Shown here in pieces: positions 35,188 through 44,021 of a stretch of DNA of 64,000 bases. Within the stretch, counting starts at the first letter, position 1, and each line of letters starts with the position of its first letter. The DNA is from an uncultured Muribaculaceae bacterium (lineage in GTDB: Bacteria > Bacteroidota > Bacteroidia > Bacteroidales > Muribaculaceae), in NCBI GenBank assembly GCA_958436175.1, contig CAUBJF010000008.1:1-64000 (forward strand). The letters run 5' to 3'. The notes beneath the pieces were generated by a model that was not told where the DNA came from, did no database searches, and saw only the letters and a list, made by a program, of their open reading frames with translations. A program made the position numbers and the translations under genes.

Positions 35188-35958
35188 ATGACCCGACATT
35201 TCATCACCGCCACGGTAATAACGCGCAACGAGGCCCGCAACATCGAGCGCTGCCTCAACTCGCTCATCGGCGTTGCCGACGAGATTGTTGTCGTCGATTC
35301 CTGCTCGGAGGATGCAACTGTCGATATATGCCGTCGTTACGGCTGCAAGGTACATATAAGGCCCTTCACCGGCTACGGCTCGCAGCGTCAGTACGCCGTG
35401 AGCCTGGCCAACGGCCGCTACATACTGTCGATAGATGCCGACGAAGTGCTGTCCGACGGCCTGCGCCGCAGCCTCATGAAGCTCAAGGCCGAAGGCTTCG
35501 ACCACCGTATGTACACCTTCAACATCACCAACTATATCTGCGGACAGCCCATGCGCGGCAGCGGCCTGGAGCCATACCGCGAGATACGGCTTTTCGACAA
35601 GCGCTATGCCAACTGGGACCTCCTCGATGTCGGCGAACGCCTCACCTACGAGGGTGCCATAGTGCCGTGCCTCGTCGAAGGCGAGCTTCTCCATTTCCGC
35701 TGCTCAGACTTCTCGGAGCTGGACGACAAGGAGATGCGCCATGCCGTGCTGCGCGGACAGCTCATGGCTTCGGCCGGCATAGACGCCATTCCGCCGGTAC
35801 AGTGGTTCCGGGCTGCATGCTCCTACCTGCACTGCCAGCTGCGCCAGGTTGCGATATTCGACGGCGATGCCGGACACCGCGTCGCCAGGACGCGCTTCCG
35901 CGCCACGCTGGCGGCATACCGCACGGCGCGTAACCTCATCAAGCGGAACAAGAAATGA
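35188..35958 (+). CDS. family 2 glycosyltransferase (LPS core type)
   Basis: A 256-residue GT-A fold enzyme. The N-terminus ATVITRNEARNIERCLNSL, the nucleotide-binding VVDSCSEDAT and the metal site SIDADEVLS are typical of WaaE/KdtX-like beta-1,4-glucosyltransferases acting on lipopolysaccharide inner core. It overlaps the next gene, a second glycosyltransferase, as ATGA. The sugar and acceptor are not determinable. Confidence 0.88.
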   Translation: MTRHFITATVITRNEARNIERCLNSLIGVADEIVVVDSCSEDATVDICRRYGCKVHIRPFTGYGSQRQYAVSLANGRYILSIDADEVLSDGLRRSLMKLKAEGFDHRMYTFNITNYICGQPMRGSGLEPYREIRLFDKRYANWDLLDVGERLTYEGAIVPCLVEGELLHFRCSDFSELDDKEMRHAVLRGQLMASAGIDAIPPVQWFRAACSYLHCQLRQVAIFDGDAGHRVARTRFRATLAAYRTARNLIKRNKK

Positions 35959-37037
35959 CGCTCAATATAGTCCAGCTGCTTTCGGAAAAGACATGGGGCC
36001 CGGCAGGCCGCTATGTCGTCGCCCTGGGCCGTCGGCTGGTGGCCGACGGACACAGCGTGGCCGTCGTCACGAGCGGTCCGGAGGCTGTCGACAGGCATCT
36101 CCGCGATGCCGGGTTCACTCCCGGCAGGCTCTCCATGCACGGCCTGATGTCATTCCTCAGCCCTATGGTGCTGGCGCGCGTCCTCAACCGCATGGCGGCC
36201 CCCATCGTGCTCCATGTCCATGACCTAAAGGATGCGCAGACAGCACTGCGCGCCCGCTACCTCATGGCCGAGCCGTCGAAGGTGCGCGTCGTGGCCTCCG
36301 TCCATCACGCCGCCCCGGCGAAGACCGACAAGGCCGCTTTCGAAAGCTACAAGGGGCTCGATGCCATCATTTTCGACTCCGTTAGCGCCCGCGCGACCTT
36401 CCTGTCGAACGGTGTACGGGTCGACGAGACAAAACTTCACACCGTCCACCCCTCCGTGCCACTTCCCTCCGGTGAAAAAGCCGCGAAAGAAGGCCTTACG
36501 GCGGTCTATATAGGCCCGATAGCACCCGGCAAGGGTGTCGACGTGCTCATAGAGGCCATGGGACGGCTCGCCGACACGGACATAACGCTGCTCGTGGCCG
36601 GTAGCGGCAAGGGCAGCGACGTGATGCCCATCGTGCGCCGTTCGAGGGCTCTGGGCATCGACAAAGAGCATGTAAGATGGCTCGGAGACCTTGATAAGGA
36701 GGACAGCCTGCTCATGAAAGCCGACATAGGAGTCGTACCCCACAGCGACACGGAGAGCTTCGGACTTGCCGGGCTGGAATTCATGGCCGCCGGGGTGCCC
36801 ATCGTATGCACGTCGGCCGCCGGAGTCTCGGAACTTGTCACCGACGGTGTCGACGGGCTCGTTGTCGCCCCTTCCGACCCCGAGGTGCTCGCCCGCGCCC
36901 TCCGCATCCTCGCCGGGGATGCCGCCAGGCGTCGCGCCATGGGCGAAGAGGCCGCCAAGACGCTCTCGGGCAAGTGCGCCTACGATGTTTTCTACCGGAA
37001 GATGCTCCGTATATATGAAGGTAGCGAGGGCTTATGA
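35955..37037 (+). CDS. family 4 glycosyltransferase
   Basis: A 360-residue GT-B enzyme. The N-terminal half has GPAGRYVVALGRRLVADGH; the C-terminal nucleotide-sugar domain shows YIGPIAPGKGVDVLIEAM and the EX7E region ESFGLAGLEFMAAGVPIVCT, diagnostic of GT4. It sits between a GT2 gene and an LPS-core kinase gene with 4-base overlaps on both sides, so it should act in the same lipopolysaccharide assembly path at the inner face of the membrane. Confidence 0.9.
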   Translation: MTLNIVQLLSEKTWGPAGRYVVALGRRLVADGHSVAVVTSGPEAVDRHLRDAGFTPGRLSMHGLMSFLSPMVLARVLNRMAAPIVLHVHDLKDAQTALRARYLMAEPSKVRVVASVHHAAPAKTDKAAFESYKGLDAIIFDSVSARATFLSNGVRVDETKLHTVHPSVPLPSGEKAAKEGLTAVYIGPIAPGKGVDVLIEAMGRLADTDITLLVAGSGKGSDVMPIVRRSRALGIDKEHVRWLGDLDKEDSLLMKADIGVVPHSDTESFGLAGLEFMAAGVPIVCTSAAGVSELVTDGVDGLVVAPSDPEVLARALRILAGDAARRRAMGEEAAKTLSGKCAYDVFYRKMLRIYEGSEGL

Positions 37038-37819
37038 AAAAGCTGGTGCGCATCGATTCCGCCTATGAGCGCTATGCCGACTTCCTCAAGTCCCTGCCGG
37101 AGACTTTCGACAAAGGAGGCCGCATCCTCCACGACGGGCGCAATGCCGTCAGGGCCTACGACATGCCCGACGGCGGCGTGATTGTCGTGAAGAGCTACAA
37201 GAAACCCAACCTTATACAGAAGATAAGCTATACATGGTTCCGTAAGAGCAAGGCCGCCAGAGCCTTCGAATATGCGCAGACGCTCAACGAACGAGGGATA
37301 CGCACTCCCGGAGCCATTGCCTGCGTGGAAGTACGCCGCGGCGGCTTCCTCGCCGAGAGCTACTTCGCCTCGGCCTATACCGACGGCACCCCGCTGATGG
37401 AGCTGTTCGGAGAGGACGGGCAGTACGACCGCGCCCTCGTCGCCGCGACGGCAGACTTCCTTGCCGAAATGCACTCCAAAGGCATCCTGCACGGCGATCT
37501 GAACATGACCAACATTCTCGTCCACACGAACGACGGAGGATACGATTTCGAGGTCATCGACACCAACCGCAGCCGCCTCGACCGTCCCCTGCCGCTGACA
37601 GAAGCGGAAATCGTCGGAAACCTCGTCAGGCTCACGCATGTCCGCAAGCTTTCGGCCTGTATTGTAGCCCAATACGCCCTGAAGACCGGCCGTGATCCCG
37701 ATGCGCTGGTGCGCAAGGTCGCCGACGGCCTCGAAAGATACGAGGCACACCTGCATCACCGCCAGAGGCTGAAACGTTTCTACCGTGAACTTTTTGGCAT
37801 CGGCCGACGTAAAAAATAA
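37034..37819 (+). CDS. lipopolysaccharide core kinase, InaA/Kdo-kinase family
   Basis: A 261-residue protein-kinase-like enzyme. The catalytic loop is HGDLNMTNILV and the metal site IDTNRSRL replaces the usual DFD motif; a Lys in VVKSYKKPN provides the ATP-binding residue. This family phosphorylates Kdo or heptose in lipopolysaccharide. The two preceding glycosyltransferases overlap it. It is the last of the tightly coupled genes; a 33-base gap follows. Confidence 0.85.
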   Translation: MKKLVRIDSAYERYADFLKSLPETFDKGGRILHDGRNAVRAYDMPDGGVIVVKSYKKPNLIQKISYTWFRKSKAARAFEYAQTLNERGIRTPGAIACVEVRRGGFLAESYFASAYTDGTPLMELFGEDGQYDRALVAATADFLAEMHSKGILHGDLNMTNILVHTNDGGYDFEVIDTNRSRLDRPLPLTEAEIVGNLVRLTHVRKLSACIVAQYALKTGRDPDALVRKVADGLERYEAHLHHRQRLKRFYRELFGIGRRKK

Positions 37820-37852
37820 GATAACACTACTGCTAATCGAAATCCTGAATAA

Positions 37853-39517
37853 ATGACTATCACAATTTTTTGCTCGAACTTAGGGCGCTACGTAGATGTC
37901 GAAGGCGGCACGACAGCCCAGGCTGTAGCCGACAGACTTCAACCGGAGCTCGGTTTCGCTCCCATATGCTGCCGGGTCAACAACAAGACCGAGGCACTGT
38001 CCTTCGCCGTCTATCAGCCGAAGATGATAGAGTTCCAGGACCGCACCGCCGGTTCCGGCCCGAGAGTCTACACGCGTTCGCTGTGCATGATACTTTACCA
38101 TGCTGTCGCCAAGGAACTTCCGGGTGTCAGGCTTCGTATCGAACATTCCATATCCCACGGCTATTACTGTGTCCTTCAGGGCTATGACGATGTCCCTCAG
38201 GAAATCATCGACCGCCTCAGGAGCCGCATGTCCGACACCGTGCGCCGCAATCTGCCCTTCGAGCACCATATGGCGCTCACATCCGATGTCGTACCCGTAT
38301 TCAGGAAAGAAGGACTCGACACGACCTGCGAGCTCCTCGAGACGACACGCGAACTGTACACCTCCTTCTATACCCTCGACGGCATATGCGACAGCTACTA
38401 CGGGGCGCTTGCGCCCACGACGGGGATGATCGATGTCTTCGACCTTCATAAATACAAGGCCGGCTTCCTTCTCATGCCTTTCGACCCCGCAGCGCCTGAA
38501 CAGCCTGCAACGCCGATACCTCAGGAGAAGATGTACAAGGCGTTCACCGACTACCTGATGTTCAACCATATCGTCGGAGTCAGGACTGTCGGCGAACTGA
38601 ACCGTTACGTCCTCGACCGCCGAGCCTCCGACCTCATCAACGTCGCCGAAGCTCTCCACAATACCTATATAGGGCGCATCGCCGAAGACATAACCAACCG
38701 ATACCGTGCAGGAGGTGCCAGGATAGTGCTCATCGCCGGCCCCTCGTCGTCGGGCAAGACAACGACGACAAAAAGGCTCGCCATACAGCTGATGACCAAC
38801 CTTCTGAAGCCGCAGATGATATCGCTCGACGACTATTTCGTCGACCGTCACCATACTCCGCGCGATGCCGACGGCGACTACGACTACGAGTCGCTCTACG
38901 CCCTCGACCTTGAAACCTTCAACAGCGACCTCAACCGCATTCTCGCCGGCGAAGAAGTAGAGCTGCCGACCTATAACTTCGAAACCGGCACACGCCAGTA
39001 CAAAGGCAAGAAGATACGCCTCGAGGACGACTCTATCCTGCTCATCGAAGGCATCCACGGCCTCAACCCGGAGCTGACCTCGCACATCGAAGACCGCATG
39101 AAGTACCGCGTCTATGTCTCGGCGCTCACTACTCTTTCCATCGACGACCACAACTGGGTGCCCACCACCGACAACCGCCTGCTGCGACGCATCATACGTG
39201 ACCACAAATACCGCGGCACATCGGCCGAGGAGACCATACGCCGCTGGCCGAGCGTGCGCCGTGGCGAGGAGAAATGGATATTTCCCTTCCAGGAAAACGC
39301 CGACGCTATGTTCAACTCGTCGCTGCTCTTCGAGCTCAGCGTCATCCGCGACTATGCCGAGTCGGTGCTGCGCAGCGTGCCCTCCGACGTGCCGGAATAT
39401 GCCGAGGCATACCGTCTCCGCAAGTTCCTGAGCTATTTCCTGCCGATAAGTCCTTCCGTAATACCCTCCACCAGTCTTCTCCGCGAATTCCTCGGAGGCA
39501 GCTCCTTCAAATACTGA
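37853..39517 (+). CDS. nucleoside (uridine) kinase with N-terminal TGS-like domain
   Basis: A 554-residue protein: an N-terminal ubiquitin-like TGS region (ITIFCSNLGRYVDVEGGT...), a threonyl-tRNA-synthetase-like second domain (HAVAKELPGVRLRIEHSISHGYYCVL), then a phosphoribulokinase/uridine kinase domain with P-loop GPSSSGKTTTTKRL (near 297-310), SLDDYFVDR and GIHGLNP. This fusion is common in Bacteroidetes and Firmicutes and is annotated as nucleoside kinase; pyrimidine salvage is the expected role. Confidence 0.88.
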   Translation: MTITIFCSNLGRYVDVEGGTTAQAVADRLQPELGFAPICCRVNNKTEALSFAVYQPKMIEFQDRTAGSGPRVYTRSLCMILYHAVAKELPGVRLRIEHSISHGYYCVLQGYDDVPQEIIDRLRSRMSDTVRRNLPFEHHMALTSDVVPVFRKEGLDTTCELLETTRELYTSFYTLDGICDSYYGALAPTTGMIDVFDLHKYKAGFLLMPFDPAAPEQPATPIPQEKMYKAFTDYLMFNHIVGVRTVGELNRYVLDRRASDLINVAEALHNTYIGRIAEDITNRYRAGGARIVLIAGPSSSGKTTTTKRLAIQLMTNLLKPQMISLDDYFVDRHHTPRDADGDYDYESLYALDLETFNSDLNRILAGEEVELPTYNFETGTRQYKGKKIRLEDDSILLIEGIHGLNPELTSHIEDRMKYRVYVSALTTLSIDDHNWVPTTDNRLLRRIIRDHKYRGTSAEETIRRWPSVRRGEEKWIFPFQENADAMFNSSLLFELSVIRDYAESVLRSVPSDVPEYAEAYRLRKFLSYFLPISPSVIPSTSLLREFLGGSSFKY

Positions 39518-39520
39518 ATT

Positions 39521-40240
39521 ATGGTACGTATACTCTCCTGGATATTGCTTGTTTCGGCCTGCGTCCCGGCCTTATCCCAAGACTCGGTCGATGCCCTGGC
39601 GGCACGTGCCGCACGCAGCTACGACCATGCCGAATGGTCCAGCGCGACGGCCATGTACCTGCTCGTAAGCGACAAAAAGCCCAAGGCTCCACTCCCATAT
39701 ACATATATAATGGTTTCCGAGGGCATGCGCGGCGACACCGCAGCCGTAGTGGCCGCCCTCGAACGCGCCCTTGTCGCCGACGTGCCCCTGGATTCCGTCC
39801 TGTCGCCTCTCCTACGCGAGACCATGACCCTCGGCCGCCCCGAACTCTACGAGAAAGAGCTGAAATGGTCGGCCGAATCGCTGCCGTGGATGCGCCGCAG
39901 GATAGATGTCAAGCTCCTCGACTACTATACATCGCGCCGCAATGCCCCTGAGATGGCAGCCTACGCCGAGAAGATTCTCGCCGGGGTGCCGGACAACGTG
40001 CCGACGCTCGTCCTACTGGGACGCTCCTACGCCATGCAGGGACATTTCGACCAGGCCGTAGCCACGTGGGAGAAAGCCGCGCAGCTCCAGCCCGACAACT
40101 ACGACGTGCTCCTCGAGCTCGGCAACTACTATGCCATCGAGGATTCCGCACGGGCTCTCCCCTACCTGAGGAAGGCATGCGCCATACGGCCCACGCCATA
40201 CCTCGAACAACTCATCAAAAAACTCTCCCCGAAACCGTGA
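39521..40240 (+). CDS. exported TPR-containing protein
   Basis: A 239-residue protein with a signal peptide (1-19, ending in ALS) and several tetratricopeptide-like helical pairs; the clearest is GRSYAMQGHFDQAVATWEKAAQLQPDNYDVLLELGNYY-type sequence near 165-205. It probably works as a periplasmic scaffold. It starts 3 bases after the kinase stop and ends 1 base before the methyltransferase start, so it is in the same transcript; no specific role can be assigned. Confidence 0.78.
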   Translation: MVRILSWILLVSACVPALSQDSVDALAARAARSYDHAEWSSATAMYLLVSDKKPKAPLPYTYIMVSEGMRGDTAAVVAALERALVADVPLDSVLSPLLRETMTLGRPELYEKELKWSAESLPWMRRRIDVKLLDYYTSRRNAPEMAAYAEKILAGVPDNVPTLVLLGRSYAMQGHFDQAVATWEKAAQLQPDNYDVLLELGNYYAIEDSARALPYLRKACAIRPTPYLEQLIKKLSPKP

Positions 40241-40241
40241 T

Positions 40242-40787
40242 ATGAAGAAAAAGACCATCTGGGACATGGGGCGCGCGACGCTGGAGGAATTCCGCACGCG
40301 CCCGAAGATGAATGTCGTGGTAGTCCTCGACAATATCCGCTCGCTCAACAACATAGGCTCCATATTCCGCACTTGCGACGCTTTCGCCGCCGAGGGGATA
40401 GCGCTGTGCGGCATCTGCGCCGTGCCGCCCTCCCCGGAGATACACAAGACGGCACTGGGAGCGGAGGAGTCCGTGGCATGGCAGTATTTCGACAGTACAG
40501 CCGAGGCTGTCGAGGCCCTCAAGGCCGAGGGATACACCATCGTATGTCTCGAACAGGTACACGACAGCGTCAGCCTCGCCGGGTTCGTGCCGGAAGAAGG
40601 ACGCAAATACGCCCTTGTGGCCGGCAACGAGGTCGACGGCGTGGACCAGAAAATCGTCGATGCTGCCGATTTCTGCCTCGAGATACCGCAGAGCGGCACC
40701 AAACACTCCCTCAATGTCTCCGTATCGACCGGAGTCGCCCTCTGGGCTTTCTACAGCCACTCTCCCTTGGTAAACCAATCAAAATAA
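40242..40787 (+). CDS. SpoU-family (TrmH-like) RNA 2'-O-methyltransferase
   Basis: A 181-residue enzyme with the three SPOUT motifs: LDNIRSLNNIGSIFRTCDAF, ALVAGNEVDGVDQ and IPQSGTKHSLNVSVSTGVALW. These build the trefoil knot that binds SAM. The short length without extension resembles TrmH/TrmL-like tRNA methyltransferases; the exact base modified is unknown. Confidence 0.9.
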   Translation: MKKKTIWDMGRATLEEFRTRPKMNVVVVLDNIRSLNNIGSIFRTCDAFAAEGIALCGICAVPPSPEIHKTALGAEESVAWQYFDSTAEAVEALKAEGYTIVCLEQVHDSVSLAGFVPEEGRKYALVAGNEVDGVDQKIVDAADFCLEIPQSGTKHSLNVSVSTGVALWAFYSHSPLVNQSK

Positions 40788-40794
40788 AAGAAAA

Positions 40795-41715
40795 ATGAGC
40801 GACAAAATCATATACCCCAAGGCGCTTAAGCAGGGCGACAAGATCGCCATCTGCTCGCCTGCCGGACGCATCGACCCCAAGAAGGTCGAGGGCGCTGTCG
40901 AAGTCCTGAGAGGCCAGGGCTGGGAACCCGTCGTAATGCCCAATGCCTTAGGCAGCTCGGGCAGCTACAGCGGTACCCAGGACCAGCGCTATTCCGACCT
41001 CAAGACAGCATTTACCGACCCCTCCGTCAGGGCCATACTCTGCTCGCGCGGCGGCTACGGCGTGGTCCATATCATGGACCGTCTGGCCAAGCTGCCCCTT
41101 GAGGACGACCCGAAATGGGTGATGGGCTTCTCGGATATCTCCGCCATGCACGCCCTGATGCACAGCAAAGGCATCGCCAGCATACATTCGTCGATGGCCG
41201 GGCAGATCATGCTCGGGCCCGACGATGCCGACAACGCCGCACTCTTCTCCATCCTGCGCGGCGAGCGGCCCGTCCACCTCTTTCCATCGCACGACTACGA
41301 CACTCCCGGCATCGCCACAGGGCAGCTCTTCGGCGGCAACGTGGCCGTCCTCGCCGACCTTGTCGGAGGCCCCTACGACTTCCTCAAGCCCGGCTCCGTA
41401 CTTTTCATCGAGGACGTGTCGGAGCCTATCTACAAGATAGAACGAATCCTCTACCAGCTGCGCCTCAACGGCGTGCTCCCCGAGCTCGCCGGACTGATAG
41501 TCGGCCAGTTCACCGAATACAAGGCCGACGATAATTACTCCGACATGGAGAGCATGATCCGCGACATGGTGGCACCGTACGACTATCCCGTTGCCTTCAA
41601 TGTTCCGATAGGACACGTGGACCACAACATACCGCTTATAGAATCCGCCAAGGTAACGCTCAAGGTCAGCCCTTCGGGCACGAACAGCATCATCTTCCAC
41701 CGGAGCGAGGCATAA
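40795..41715 (+). CDS. LD-carboxypeptidase (peptidase S66)
   Basis: A 306-residue LdcA-like enzyme that removes the terminal D-alanine from murein tetrapeptides during recycling. The nucleophile is S113 in GFSDIS; the acidic partner lies in LFIEDVSEP and the catalytic His in GHVDHN, matching the Ser-Glu-His triad of the family. No signal peptide, consistent with cytoplasmic recycling. Nine bases separate it from the chloride channel gene. Confidence 0.9.
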   Translation: MSDKIIYPKALKQGDKIAICSPAGRIDPKKVEGAVEVLRGQGWEPVVMPNALGSSGSYSGTQDQRYSDLKTAFTDPSVRAILCSRGGYGVVHIMDRLAKLPLEDDPKWVMGFSDISAMHALMHSKGIASIHSSMAGQIMLGPDDADNAALFSILRGERPVHLFPSHDYDTPGIATGQLFGGNVAVLADLVGGPYDFLKPGSVLFIEDVSEPIYKIERILYQLRLNGVLPELAGLIVGQFTEYKADDNYSDMESMIRDMVAPYDYPVAFNVPIGHVDHNIPLIESAKVTLKVSPSGTNSIIFHRSEA

Positions 41716-41723
41716 TAAGGATA

Positions 41724-43079
41724 ATGGACGGCGACAAGACGACAACAGGATTACGCCGAGGCCTGCAGGGCTGGATCGGCAGGCATATATCCCGGGGGGC
41801 ATTCATGATGATTGCGGCAGTGGTCACCGGGGTGCTTACCGGCCTGATGTGCAGCGCGATGAAGTACTGCACTTCGTGGCTGTCGTCGTTCCTGACCTCG
41901 GGCTTCGATGCCGACGCGTCGAACGTGCCGCTCCTCTTCTTCCCCTTCTTCGGCCTGGTCATCACACGGCTGCTGATGCGCTACGTCTATCACACCGACC
42001 TGTCGCACGGCACGGACTGGCTCGTCGCCGCCCTCGACAAGGGAAGCGACATGATACCCCGCCGGAGGATCTACGCGCCGGTGATTTCGAACATATTCAC
42101 CCTCGGTTTCGGCGGCTCGGCCGGTGCCGAAGGGCCTATCGCCGTGTCGGGGGCTGCCATAGGTGGAAACGTGTCGCGCTGGCTCGGCATGAGCCCGGAC
42201 ACGATACGCACCATGATAGGCTGCGGTGCCGGAGCCGGTATCGCGGCTATCTTCAAGGCCCCTGTCGGAGGCATGCTCTTCACCCTCGAGATACTGCGGC
42301 TGCCCTTCTCGACCTTCACGGTGCTCGTGCTGCTGCTGGCATGTATATCCTCGTGGGCCACATGCTTCATCACCACCGGCTTCACATTCGATGTCTACCT
42401 ACGGCAAACTGCCACATTCACCCCCGACATGTATCTCTCGCTGATAGCCTTCGGCATTATAGCCGGAATCTACTGCCTGTACTATACGTGGACAACGTCG
42501 CTGCTGGGCCGTTTCCTCCGCAAGCTCGGCGGCCCGTGGCGGCTGACGCTATGCGCCGCCGCAATACTCGGCCTGCTGCTCTTCTTCTTTCCCTCGCTCT
42601 ATGGCGAAGGCTACGGCGTGATGGACCGCGTTCTCAACGGCGACTTCCGGGCGCTGACGCAGGACAGCTTCTTCGCGCACTACAATACGGAGCCGTGGCA
42701 TTTCATAGTCCTTGTCGGAGTCCTGCTCCTCGTCAAGGCCGTGGCCGTGGCATGCACTGTCGACGGCGGTGTCGCCGGCGACTTCGCCCCTACGCTCTTT
42801 GCCGGTTCGATGTGCGGCCTTATATTCGCCCTGGCAGCCAACCATCTCCTCGGCACGAGCCTGCCCCCCGGCGACTATGCCCTCATCGGCATGTGCGCCG
42901 TGTTCTCCGGCATCATACGCGCCCCATTCATGGCAATGTTCCTCACATCCGAAATGACGGGCAACTTCACCCTCCTGCTGCCCATGGTGCTGGCCTCGGC
43001 GATGTCCTACGGCATCGTACGCATCGTCAGGAGCGCCGATTTCTACCAACGCTTTATCACACTGAAAACCCATCTCTAA
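41724..43079 (+). CDS. ClC-family chloride channel/antiporter
   Basis: A 451-residue membrane protein with about ten helices and the conserved filter sequence GSAGAEGPIAV, which contains the gating Glu. Other family segments are GCGAGAGIAAIFKAPVGG and GDYALIGMCAVFSG. The usual first filter motif GSGIP is not present; the matching region reads DLSHGTDW. This marks a divergent subgroup, so anion preference or coupling may differ from the E. coli protein. No CBS domains. Confidence 0.9.
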   Translation: MDGDKTTTGLRRGLQGWIGRHISRGAFMMIAAVVTGVLTGLMCSAMKYCTSWLSSFLTSGFDADASNVPLLFFPFFGLVITRLLMRYVYHTDLSHGTDWLVAALDKGSDMIPRRRIYAPVISNIFTLGFGGSAGAEGPIAVSGAAIGGNVSRWLGMSPDTIRTMIGCGAGAGIAAIFKAPVGGMLFTLEILRLPFSTFTVLVLLLACISSWATCFITTGFTFDVYLRQTATFTPDMYLSLIAFGIIAGIYCLYYTWTTSLLGRFLRKLGGPWRLTLCAAAILGLLLFFFPSLYGEGYGVMDRVLNGDFRALTQDSFFAHYNTEPWHFIVLVGVLLLVKAVAVACTVDGGVAGDFAPTLFAGSMCGLIFALAANHLLGTSLPPGDYALIGMCAVFSGIIRAPFMAMFLTSEMTGNFTLLLPMVLASAMSYGIVRIVRSADFYQRFITLKTHL

Positions 43080-43090
43080 CACTTGCCGAT

Positions 43091-43843
43091 ATGATACCCA
43101 AACAGATCCATTACTGCTGGTTCGGCCGCAACCCCCTGCCCAAGATGGCGAAGAAATGTATAGCCTCGTGGCGCAAATACCTGCCCGACTACGACATAAT
43201 AGAATGGAACGAGGACAATTTCGATGTCAACGCCGTGCCCTATGTCGCCGAGGCTTACGCCGCCCGCAAATATGCCTTCGTCAGCGACTATGCCCGTTTC
43301 AAGATCCTGTACGAGCATGGCGGCCTCTATTTCGATACGGACGTGGAGCTGATACGGCCTGTCGACGATATCGTCGCCCGCGGTGCCTTCATGGGGTTCG
43401 AGACGGACTGCGGCAAAGAGGTGGGCCTCGTCAATCCGGGCCTGGGGCTCGGTGCGGAAAAAGGACACCCTGTCTACAGGGACATGCTGGACTACTATGA
43501 GAACCGCCATTTCCTCAATCCGGATGGTACGCCCGATACCACAACCATAGTGATATATACGACGGACATCCTCAAGAAGCACGGACTGAAGAACGTGCCG
43601 GGCATTCAGGAAGTGGAGGGCATCTATTTCTATCCCCGTGAGTATTTCAATCCTTTCGAATGGAAGAAAGGGCTGCCGGAGCCGACGGAGAACACACGTT
43701 CAATCCACTGGTACGCCAAGACATGGGTAAGCCCGCAGCGCCGCTTCTACCAGAAGTTCAAGTACTATTCCAACCGTATCTTCGGCCGCAAGATCGTTGT
43801 AGCCGTCCGCAAACTCCTCGGTATAAAGGAAGCAACGCTTTAA
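43091..43843 (+). CDS. GT32-type glycosyltransferase
   Basis: A 250-residue enzyme starting MIPKQIHYCWFGRNPLP, the hallmark of the capsular/mannosyl GT32 group (Gly_transf_sug). The metal-binding DxD is in LYFDTDVEL. The C-terminus is basic. I use the ATG at 43091, not the long open frame through the chloride channel gene. It closes the co-directional run and is followed by a terminator. Confidence 0.88.
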   Translation: MIPKQIHYCWFGRNPLPKMAKKCIASWRKYLPDYDIIEWNEDNFDVNAVPYVAEAYAARKYAFVSDYARFKILYEHGGLYFDTDVELIRPVDDIVARGAFMGFETDCGKEVGLVNPGLGLGAEKGHPVYRDMLDYYENRHFLNPDGTPDTTTIVIYTTDILKKHGLKNVPGIQEVEGIYFYPREYFNPFEWKKGLPEPTENTRSIHWYAKTWVSPQRRFYQKFKYYSNRIFGRKIVVAVRKLLGIKEATL

Positions 43844-43862
43844 TTTCTGACCGTGAAAGTAA

Positions 43863-43892
43863 AAACAGCTACCAACGACTTGGCAGCTGTTT
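43863..43892. terminator. bidirectional terminator
   Basis: Arms AAACAGCT and AGCTGTTT with inner pairs CCAA/TTGG around a CGAC loop. T-rich on both sides (strongest on the minus strand), so it can end both the GT32 gene and transcripts from the CotH side. Confidence 0.8.
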
Positions 43893-43916
43893 AATTATCA
43901 GGGATTTAAGCGGTCT

Positions 43917-44021
43917 TTATTCCAGTCCGTATTTCTTTGCTATCTCGTCGAAGTTGTAGATGGGATGGTCGAGGACTCTGTCGGTATATAGATGCTTCAG
44001 CGAAGAGCTTTTCGTGCCTAG
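43917..44021 (-). pseudogene. orphan C-terminal coding remnant after the CotH gene
   Basis: In a different frame from the CotH gene, the minus strand reads LGTKSSSLKHLYTDRVLD then HPIYNFDEIAKKYGLE and stop: 34 codons with protein-like composition and no start codon. It begins within the last codons of the CotH frame. It may be the end of a lost gene, or the CotH reading frame may have shifted. I cannot assign a family. Confidence 0.35.

Noticed and set aside
41849..43081. A long plus-strand frame upstream of the GT32 gene
   Set aside because: It is an alternative frame through the chloride-channel gene, rich in Arg, His and Pro. The GT32 protein starts naturally at MIPKQIHYCWF (43091).
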